Assembly (NCBI GenBank): GCA_903920435.1
Contig: CAIXMB010000203.1
Coordinates: 1 to 46,183 of the forward strand
Length of the DNA: 46,183 nucleotides
Direction of reading: 5' to 3'
From: an uncultured Actinomycetes bacterium
GTDB lineage: Bacteria; Actinomycetota; Actinomycetes; Actinomycetales; Microbacteriaceae
Part shown: positions 41,755-46,183 of the stretch, in pieces
Layout of the letters: every line of letters starts with the position of its first letter
How positions within the stretch are numbered: the stretch's first letter is position 1
Made by a program: the position numbers and the translations under genes
The notes under the pieces: generated by a model
The model's input: the letters and a program-made list of their open reading frames with translations, nothing else
Told to the model about the DNA's origin: nothing
Databases searched by the model: none

Positions 41755-42000
41755 GTGACGTTTTCGCTCCACCCCATCGCGGGCACACCGAACTTCCTGA
41801 TCAGGCAGAAGAAGTCTGACGAGTCCCTGGTGACCCTCGTCGCGGAGGTCGTCGAATACCCGGAGGGCTACACCCTCTACCGCATGGACGCCACGGGCGA
41901 ACTCGCCGCAGAGCTCCCCACGCCCGCCGACGCACTCGCGTTCTACAAGGCCTGGGTCATCGAGACGAACCCGACCATCGAGGGCATCGTCGAGAGCTAG
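41755..42000 (+). CDS. Unrecognised 81-aa protein
   Basis: Small soluble protein beginning VTFSLHPIAGTPNFLIRQKKSDES, with a VVEYPEGYTLYRMDATGELAAELPTP segment. No membrane helix, signal or known domain was seen. GTG start; the frame is open further upstream but gene-like composition begins here. It ends by overlapping the convergent J-domain gene by 4 nt. Divergent from tadA. Codon usage is like its neighbours. Confidence 0.65.
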   Translation: MTFSLHPIAGTPNFLIRQKKSDESLVTLVAEVVEYPEGYTLYRMDATGELAAELPTPADALAFYKAWVIETNPTIEGIVES

Positions 42001-42518
42001 AACCTCCGCCGGGCGACGCCCTGGCCGAGCGTGACGAGTCCGAACACCACGGCGACGAGCAGCAGCAGCCCCACGAGCACGCCGATCGTCGCGAACAGCA
42101 CCCCGAGCACGGCGGTCGCGCCGAGCGCCACCAGCCCGACGACGAGCAGCGGGGTGCGACCGGTGAGTGCGTAGCCGACGAGCCCCAGCGCGAGCAGCGG
42201 GAAGCGCACGAGCGGTTCCACGATGGTGAACGGCAGTGGCGCGAGGTAGGTGCACAGGAAGATCGCGAGCGCGAGCAGCGCGGTCCACGTCCAGAACAGC
42301 GGCCAGCTCCAGCGCGCAGCGGGTGCGGTACGGATGACGACTACCGGCGGTGCGGCGAGCAGGGCATCCCTCGCCGCGGTCAGCTCGATGAAGCGCGCGT
42401 CGGCACCGCCGGCATCCGGATGCGACGAGCGCGCCGCCACCCGGAACGCGCGCTGCACGCGCTCGGGGCTCGCACCGACCTCGACCCCGAGGATGCGGGC
42501 GGCCTCGTCGAGCGTCAT
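41997..42518 (-). CDS. Membrane-anchored J-domain protein
   Basis: A 173-aa protein with a compact N-terminal J-domain (LDEAARILGVEVGASPERVQRAFRVAARSSHPDAGG, HPD motif at about 33-35, last helix FIELTAARDALLA) followed by about four membrane helices (from WSWPLFWTWTALLALAIFL to the C-terminus). It could recruit DnaK to the membrane; this is inferred from the HPD loop. ATG with TAGCCT 6 nt upstream. That hexamer begins with the stop codon of the 42528 gene. Confidence 0.85.
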   Translation of the reverse strand: MTLDEAARILGVEVGASPERVQRAFRVAARSSHPDAGGADARFIELTAARDALLAAPPVVVIRTAPAARWSWPLFWTWTALLALAIFLCTYLAPLPFTIVEPLVRFPLLALGLVGYALTGRTPLLVVGLVALGATAVLGVLFATIGVLVGLLLLVAVVFGLVTLGQGVARRRF

Positions 42519-42524
42519 CCCTCG

Positions 42525-42530
42525 AGGCTA
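42525..42530 (-). promoter_or_regulatory. -10 hexamer of the J-domain gene
   Basis: TAGCCT on the minus strand, 6 nt before the ATG. Its TAG is the stop codon of the upstream 89-aa gene. Confidence 0.45.
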
Positions 42531-42797
42531 CGCCCGAGAACGACGAGAGGTGGTGGGCCAAGCACCCGGGGCCTCATGTCGAGGTCCGTCTTCGCGTGTG
42601 GACACGACAGCCTGAGCCGCTTCGTCATCGGTGAATCCGGCTTCGCGAAGCTTGTTGTACAAGTCGAGGTCGATCGCGGCGACGCGCGCAGCACGAACGC
42701 TCCCGACGAATCGCACGCCGAACGCACACAGCACCCCCGATGCCGCGAAGACGACGATCGGAATCAGGGCGCGGTATGCCTGCTCGAAGAAGACCAT
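42528..42797 (-). CDS. Unrecognised single-helix membrane protein (89 aa)
   Basis: One N-terminal helix (LIPIVVFAASGVLCAFGVRFV) followed by a cytoplasmic segment with LDLYNKLREAGFTDDEAAQAVV, which reads like a small UBA-type three-helix fold, and a charged tail. No family was recognised. The start at 42797 is favoured because TACCAT sits 6 nt upstream; an in-frame ATG at 42827 lies inside the terminator hairpin of the oxygenase gene. Same strand as the J-domain gene, with 9 nt between stop and start. Confidence 0.65.
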   Translation of the reverse strand: MVFFEQAYRALIPIVVFAASGVLCAFGVRFVGSVRAARVAAIDLDLYNKLREAGFTDDEAAQAVVSTREDGPRHEAPGAWPTTSRRSRA

Positions 42798-42803
42798 ACA
42801 TAG

Positions 42804-42809
42804 ATGGTA
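42804..42809 (-). promoter_or_regulatory. -10 hexamer of the 89-aa gene
   Basis: TACCAT on the minus strand, 6 nt before the ATG at 42797. Confidence 0.4.
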
Positions 42810-42815
42810 CGACGA

Positions 42816-42844
42816 AGGGCCGGGCACACGCGGTGCCCGGCCCT
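42816..42844 (-). terminator. Terminator of the Fe/2OG oxygenase gene
   Basis: Perfect 12-bp stem (AGGGCCGGGCAC / GTGCCCGGCCCT) with a 5-nt loop, 14 nt past the stop. No long T-run follows. Confidence 0.8.
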
Positions 42845-42858
42845 CCGGATAGCTCGGA

Positions 42859-43866
42859 TCAGCTGTAGACGGCCGCCACGGTGCGACGGTCGCTCAGCAG
42901 CTGGGGCCAGAGGCGACGACGGTCGCGCACGACGAAGCCGCGGGCGATGAAGCGGTCTTTGCCGTCGAAGCGCGGCGAGTACATCGAGCGGCCGTGCATC
43001 GCGCGCAGGTTGTCGAGCATGAGCAGGTCGCCGGGCTGGAGGTTGTGCGCGTCCCGGTTGTCGATGTAGAGCTGCACGACCTTCTCGAGCAGCTTCTGCG
43101 CGTCGGCGGTGATGCCGTGCATGAGGTCCTGGTCGACGAGGACGTAGGGGTCGTCATCCGGGCCGCTGATGATCGGGAACGGGCCGCGGATCGCCTTGGG
43201 GTCGGGCACGTACGGCTGGAACGACTCGTCGATCGTGGTGGCCCAGAGTGGCTGGCGCAGCGTTGCGACCTCCTCGTCGGAGAGCAGGTCGGTGATCTTG
43301 CGGCCCGAGAACGCGTAGGTGAAGGCCTCGGGGTCGCCGCGGAGGGCGCCGAGGATGACGTAGTCGGGCTTGTAGAGCGAGAAGCACTGCTCGGTGTGCG
43401 CCTCGAGCTCGACCTTCGAGCCCTGCGACTGCTGGGTGGTGGCGAGCTTGGGGTTCGGCACCATGTCCTGGATGAGGTGGCCGTTGCCCTCGGCCTCGTA
43501 GGCGATCATCGTGCCGAGGAGCTGGGCGAGAACCGCCTGCTGCTTGGCGAACGTGGTCTTCGCGCCGAAGCCGCCCTTGTTGTCGAGCGGGGTGTCGACG
43601 AGGTCCTCGTCGACGATGAGGCCGCGGATCACGAGGATGCCGGTGTCGGAGCCGGTGTTGGAGAAGTTCAGGATCGCATCGCGCACCTCGACGGGCACCT
43701 CGAACGAGGCGGCGGCCGCCTGGAGGTTGAAATCGTCGGGCTGGGTGTTCGCGTCAGCGGTGATCGCGAGAGCAGCGTTGCGGATGGCTTCTGCCTGCTC
43801 GGCGGTGAGAGTGAAAAGGCTCGGCTGGAGCTCGTGAACGGTAATGTCGCTCTCCTTGGTTCTCAA
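42859..43866 (-). CDS. Clavaminate-synthase-like Fe(II)/2-oxoglutarate oxygenase
   Basis: TauD/TfdA-superfamily oxygenase (up to 335 aa) of the clavaminate-synthase/amino-acid hydroxylase branch. The iron ligands are His157 and Glu159 (EAHTEQ; this branch uses HxE rather than HxD) and His291 (AMHGRS). Arg309 (FIARGF) binds 2-oxoglutarate. Relatives hydroxylate free arginine, asparagine or lysine; the substrate here is unknown and no biosynthetic cluster is nearby. The conventional start is TTG (43866) without a ribosome site. However, AAGGAG (43857-43852) lies 6 nt before an ATT at 43845-43843 and no ATG/GTG follows until about residue 120, so ATT initiation (328 aa) is quite possible. Confidence 0.9.
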   Translation of the reverse strand: MRTKESDITVHELQPSLFTLTAEQAEAIRNAALAITADANTQPDDFNLQAAAASFEVPVEVRDAILNFSNTGSDTGILVIRGLIVDEDLVDTPLDNKGGFGAKTTFAKQQAVLAQLLGTMIAYEAEGNGHLIQDMVPNPKLATTQQSQGSKVELEAHTEQCFSLYKPDYVILGALRGDPEAFTYAFSGRKITDLLSDEEVATLRQPLWATTIDESFQPYVPDPKAIRGPFPIISGPDDDPYVLVDQDLMHGITADAQKLLEKVVQLYIDNRDAHNLQPGDLLMLDNLRAMHGRSMYSPRFDGKDRFIARGFVVRDRRRLWPQLLSDRRTVAAVYS

Positions 43867-43896
43867 GTGGTGCTCGGGGTGGGAGCACGCATCCCT

Positions 43897-43902
43897 AAAT
43901 TA
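43897..43902 (-). promoter_or_regulatory. Candidate -10 of the oxygenase gene
   Basis: TAATTT on the minus strand, predicting a leader of about 45-50 nt that includes the AAGGAG ribosome site, unlike the leaderless neighbours. Confidence 0.4.
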
Positions 43903-43922
43903 CACCCCGGGACATGAGCGTA

Positions 43923-43957
43923 AGGGTACCCTCAGTACCCTCATAGGACCTTGGTCC
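43923..43957. promoter_or_regulatory. Operator-like repeats upstream of the oxygenase gene
   Basis: The palindrome AGGGTACCCT (43923-43932) overlaps two tandem copies of GTACCCTCA (43926-43934, 43935-43943). A second palindrome GGACC-TT-GGTCC follows at 43946-43957. The cluster covers the region where the oxygenase -35 would be. On the minus strand the TxAGGGTA arms loosely recall metal-dependent repressor boxes, but no match is exact. Confidence 0.45.
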
Positions 43958-43978
43958 CTCCTAGACTCGTAGCTGCCA

Positions 43979-44063
43979 GCGGGAGTGGTGAAATTGGCAG
44001 ACACGCAGGATTTAGGTTCCTGTGCTTTCGAGCGTGCGGGTTCAAGTCCCGCCTTCCGCACCA
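43979..44063 (+). tRNA. tRNA-Leu (anticodon UAG)
   Basis: Class II tRNA of 85 nt including an encoded CCA. Acceptor GCGGGAG pairs with CTTCCGC (one G-U). The D-arm has TGGTGAAATTGGCAGACACG. The anticodon stem CAGGA/TCCTG encloses TTTAGGT, giving anticodon TAG for CUN leucine codons. A variable arm follows, then the T-arm GCGGGTTCAAGTCCCGC. Confidence 0.95.
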
Positions 44064-44064
44064 C

Positions 44065-44493
44065 CTAGTCGGCCACCGGCGCGATCCGCGCGTACACCGG
44101 CACCGCCACGCCCACGACGACGGCGTGCATGAGCGCGAGCGCGATCGCACCCGTGAGGTTCGTCCCGGGGATGAACTGCACGATGGCCAGGATCACGTCG
44201 GGAACCCACGACAGCACGAGTGCGACCGGCACGAGCACGCGCAGCACGCGCGCGGGGCGCGCGGCACGGGAACGGATGATCCGCCAGCCCGCGTAGCCCG
44301 CGAGCACGCCGACGATCGTGAAGGCGAGGTAGACGGGCACCATGAGCGGCGGGTACTCGCTCGACGCGCCCGCCGCGACGGCGGAGAGGGCGATGACGGA
44401 GTTGGCGGCACCGGCGACGACGACCGCCGCGGCGAGGAGCACCGCAGTGCGGGGCACGGAGGCGGTGGTGGCGTGGAGTGCGTGGGCGGTCAT
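44065..44493 (-). CDS. DUF6069-like four-helix membrane protein
   Basis: A 142-aa protein with four hydrophobic segments: VLLAAAVVVAGAANSVIALSAVAAGA, VYLAFTIVGVLAGYAGWRII, VLRVLVPVALVLSWVPDVILAI and IALALMHAVVVGVAVPVYARI. The layout is that of DUF6069. The ATG at 44493 is preferred because GAAGGAG lies 6 nt upstream. A perfect inverted repeat stands 16 nt before the start and MarR is encoded just upstream on the same strand, so it is the likely regulated target of that MarR. Function unknown. Confidence 0.78.
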   Translation of the reverse strand: MTAHALHATTASVPRTAVLLAAAVVVAGAANSVIALSAVAAGASSEYPPLMVPVYLAFTIVGVLAGYAGWRIIRSRAARPARVLRVLVPVALVLSWVPDVILAIVQFIPGTNLTGAIALALMHAVVVGVAVPVYARIAPVAD

Positions 44494-44508
44494 GGTGTGC
44501 TCCTTCAA

Positions 44509-44529
44509 TTAGTACGGATTCGGTACTAA
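44509..44529. promoter_or_regulatory. MarR-type operator
   Basis: TTAGTAC-N7-GTACTAA, a perfect 7-bp inverted repeat (44509-44515 and 44523-44529), between the marR gene and its downstream neighbour. The GTACTAA arm also resembles a -10, so binding would block transcription of the DUF6069-like gene. Confidence 0.75.
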
Positions 44530-44576
44530 GTGAAGCTACGCCCTGAGGGTGCGAACGGGAAGCATTCCGCCCGGAT

Positions 44577-45020
44577 TTACTCCGCCGGGAGTAGCCCGTC
44601 GACCTGGTCTGCGGCGTCGAGGATGAGTTTCAGCAGGCCCGCGAGCTCCCGCCGCCGGGCGGGCTCGAGCGGCTCCAGCACACGCCCGACCTCGGCGCTT
44701 ACGCGCGTGACCAGCGTCTCGGCGATCTCGCGGCCGTGCGCGGTGGGCGTGATGAGGCTCGCGCGGCGGTCATCCGGGTTCACTTCGCGCGAGACGAGCC
44801 CGCTCGACACGAGCTTGGCGAGCACGCCCGTCATCGTCGACTTGCCCACCCGCACGTACCGCCCGAGCTCGCCCACCGTCTGCGGCCGACGGGTGACGGC
44901 CACGAGCAGGCGGCCGGTGCGGAAGTCGACGCCCAACTCCCCCGAGATCACCTCGTAGCGGTCGGTGACGAGCGCCGCGATGCGGATGAGCGCGGGGCCG
45001 GCGGGTGCAGTGGGGTCCAC
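44577..45020 (-). CDS. MarR-family transcriptional regulator
   Basis: Winged-helix regulator (147 aa). The DNA-binding core is TVGELGRYVRVGKSTMTGVLAKLVSSGLV with the wing REVNPDDRRASLITPTAHG, the standard MarR D-x-R-A/S-x wing. Helices at both ends give dimerisation. GTG start with TAGACT 6 nt upstream (leaderless geometry). The adjacent TTAGTAC palindrome and the membrane gene downstream suggest a two-gene unit responding to a small hydrophobic or phenolic ligand, which is unknown. Confidence 0.93.
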   Translation of the reverse strand: MDPTAPAGPALIRIAALVTDRYEVISGELGVDFRTGRLLVAVTRRPQTVGELGRYVRVGKSTMTGVLAKLVSSGLVSREVNPDDRRASLITPTAHGREIAETLVTRVSAEVGRVLEPLEPARRRELAGLLKLILDAADQVDGLLPAE

Positions 45021-45026
45021 GCCCGC

Positions 45027-45032
45027 AGTCTA
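45027..45032 (-). promoter_or_regulatory. -10 hexamer of marR
   Basis: TAGACT on the minus strand, 6 nt before the marR GTG. Confidence 0.5.
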
Positions 45033-45041
45033 AACGGATGC

Positions 45042-45377
45042 CTAGTCCCGCTCCGTGCGGCTTGGCGTGTTCGCCTTGCCCGGCACGCGGCTGAAGTCGT
45101 GCCCGGAGAGCGGGCGGGAGTTCGGCTTGGTGTGGCCCTGCACGAAGCGCTGATGGCCCGCGGCCGCCGCGGCCCGCAGCCTGGTGAAGTAGCCGATGAG
45201 CATCCGGTCTTTCGGCTGCTGCGCCCACGTGTCGACCCGATAGCCGACCTCGGCGCCGTGGCGCACGATCATGATCATCGCGTACGGCTGGCCGTACTGC
45301 GGGATCATCACCCACCGACCCGGCTCGTACTCCTCGCACGCCATGATCGGATGCCACTGCGCACGTTCGCCCACCAT
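45042..45377 (-). CDS. Unrecognised 111-aa soluble protein
   Basis: Begins MVGERAQWHPIMACEEYEPGRWVMIPQYGQPYAMIMIVRHG and ends in a basic, disordered-looking tail (RPLSGHDFSRVPGKANTP). The N-terminal half is rich in aromatic and Met residues and looks like a small folded beta domain. No named family was recognised, and no signal or helix is present. The ATG at 45377 follows a GGGAG motif by 9 nt; an in-frame ATG at 45404 is an alternative. Same strand as the ROK gene upstream and marR downstream. Confidence 0.65.
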   Translation of the reverse strand: MVGERAQWHPIMACEEYEPGRWVMIPQYGQPYAMIMIVRHGAEVGYRVDTWAQQPKDRMLIGYFTRLRAAAAAGHQRFVQGHTKPNSRPLSGHDFSRVPGKANTPSRTERD

Positions 45378-45432
45378 GACCCGCTGCTCCCTCTCGTGAA
45401 GCATCCGGCCCTGCTGGCACGAGTGTAGCGAG

Positions 45433-46183
45433 CTACGCCGACCGACTGCCGCGCGGTTCGGCGATGAGCGCCTCGAGCGGCATCATGGCGGCGCCGAGCG
45501 CCACGGTGTCGCCCCCGAAACGGCAGGCCGCGAGCGCGAACTGCGAACCGGGGCGCACGAGGGCCTCGGCCCTGGTAGCGGCCGCGATGCGCTCGCCCAG
45601 CCCTTCCATGAGACGCAGGCCCACCCAGCCGCCGATGACGACGCGCTCGGGGTTGGTGAGGTTCACGAGCCCGCCGAGGGCCGAGCCCAGGGTCGCCACG
45701 AGCTCGTCGACGACGCCGACCGCCACCGGATCGCGCGACTCGAGCAGCTCGCCGATCGCGCGCCAGCCCGAGCCCTCGAAGACGCCGCCAGCATCGCGCC
45801 AGGTGGCGAGGATCGCGTCTGCGCCCAGGTACGCCTCGACGCAGCCGTGCCCGCCGCAGCGGCACAGCTTGCCGCCGCGCACGATCTTGACGTGGCCCCA
45901 CTCCCCCGCGCTGCTCGTGAGCCCGCGGGCGAGCTCGCCCTTCGAGACGATGGCGAGGCCCACACCGCGGCCGAGCAGCACCACGAGCGCCTCGCCGACG
46001 CCGCGAGCCGCGCCATCCCACAGCTCGGCCATGGCCTGGGTCTTCGCGCCGTTCTCGGCGAAGACGGGGATGTCGTGCGAGATGAGGTCGGCGACGGGGA
46101 TGGGCGGCCAGCCGAGGCTCTGCGCGTACAGGATCTGCCGGCCGTCGGCATCCGTCTCGACGATGCCGGGCAGGCCGAGGCCG
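45433..46183 (-). CDS. ROK-family regulator or kinase (5' end outside window)
   Basis: The C-terminal 250 residues of a ROK protein; the frame is open to the right edge, so the N-terminus, including any DNA-binding domain, is missing. Visible: GLPGIVETDADGQ, SLGWPPIPVADLI, VFAENGAKTQAMAEL, the glucokinase-like ALVVLLGRGVGLAIVSKGELARG, and the zinc motif CRCGGHGCVEAY, then NLTNPERVVIGGWV. The catalytic acid of ROK kinases (NDAN) is Gly here (ENGAK), which argues for a sugar-responsive repressor of the NagC/XylR type over a sugar kinase. Confidence 0.9.
   Translation of the reverse strand, partial: GLGLPGIVETDADGRQILYAQSLGWPPIPVADLISHDIPVFAENGAKTQAMAELWDGAARGVGEALVVLLGRGVGLAIVSKGELARGLTSSAGEWGHVKIVRGGKLCRCGGHGCVEAYLGADAILATWRDAGGVFEGSGWRAIGELLESRDPVAVGVVDELVATLGSALGGLVNLTNPERVVIGGWVGLRLMEGLGERIAAATRAEALVRPGSQFALAACRFGGDTVALGAAMMPLEALIAEPRGSRSA

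Noticed and set aside
39658-42561. A 967-codon protein covering tadB, tadA and the J-domain region
   Set aside because: Only the last 286 codons match a real family (TadB); the rest is a shadow of genes in other frames.
43926-43943. Start of a CRISPR array at the GTACCCTCA repeats
   Set aside because: Only two 9-bp copies with no spacer; more like an operator.
43923-43943. An IdeR/DtxR iron box upstream of the oxygenase
   Set aside because: The arms resemble such boxes only loosely and the 19-bp consensus is not met; left as an unassigned operator.
43979-44063. tRNA-Leu as the attachment site of an integrated element
   Set aside because: No integrase gene, no repeated tRNA 3' end, and ordinary chromosomal-looking genes on both sides.

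Overview
This is a GC-rich, gene-dense window from an actinobacterium, most likely a member of Microbacteriaceae. The lineage markers are a mycothiol-type sigma/anti-sigma pair (sigR-rsrA), the fused 2-oxoglutarate decarboxylase Kgd, the CBS-containing GuaB1 enzyme, the aroA-rsgA-hisN operon, many GTG starts with 4-nt overlaps, and a tmRNA tag ending in DFALAA. Both edges cut genes: an ABC permease at the left and a ROK-family gene at the right.

Layout. 1-1.3 kb: polar amino-acid ABC transporter (partial). 1.3-8.6 kb: a REP-like inverted repeat pair, nnrD, a HAD/old-yellow-enzyme/EamA operon, two CNNM-type membrane proteins and guaB1. 8.7-14.5 kb: kgd, a membrane protein and a DUF222/HNH protein. 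14.6-18.7 kb: rsrA-sigR facing aroA-rsgA-hisN. 18.8-20.3 kb: tandem Septum_form-like lipoproteins and a small unknown protein. 20.3-20.7 kb: ssrA (tmRNA). 20.8-26.8 kb: bicupin plus DyP peroxidase, an APC permease broken by an amber codon, a SIMPL protein, tandem membrane paralogs and a third Septum_form-like protein. 26.8-30.2 kb: smpB, ftsX, ftsE, prfB. 30.2-35.1 kb: MFS and LysE exporters, then three anchored surface-type proteins facing a polytopic membrane protein. 35.1-41.6 kb: a Tad/Flp pilus locus in two parts, separated by a PadR-controlled module. 41.7-46.2 kb: small proteins, a membrane J-domain protein, a clavaminate-synthase-like Fe/2OG oxygenase, tRNA-Leu(UAG), a MarR-DUF6069 unit and the ROK gene.

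Regulation is unusually readable here. At least sixteen genes have a TAnnnT (-10-like) hexamer placed 6-8 nt before the start codon, the geometry expected of leaderless mRNAs, and this pattern helped choose several starts. Two divergent gene pairs share the central TA of overlapping -10 hexamers. A perfect sigma-R promoter (GGAAT-N18-GTT) lies upstream of sigR itself and would start a longer protein than the housekeeping promoter. Palindromic operators lie next to the padR and marR genes.

No CRISPR array, rRNA, prophage or insertion sequence was seen. No stretch above 300 bases lacks a gene: the largest non-protein interval (20.25-20.83 kb) is mostly tmRNA. The strongest candidates for further work are the sigR dual promoter, the shared-TA bidirectional promoters, the possible ATT start of the oxygenase gene, the three-paralog surface operon with its convergent membrane protein, and the module separating ssrA from smpB.
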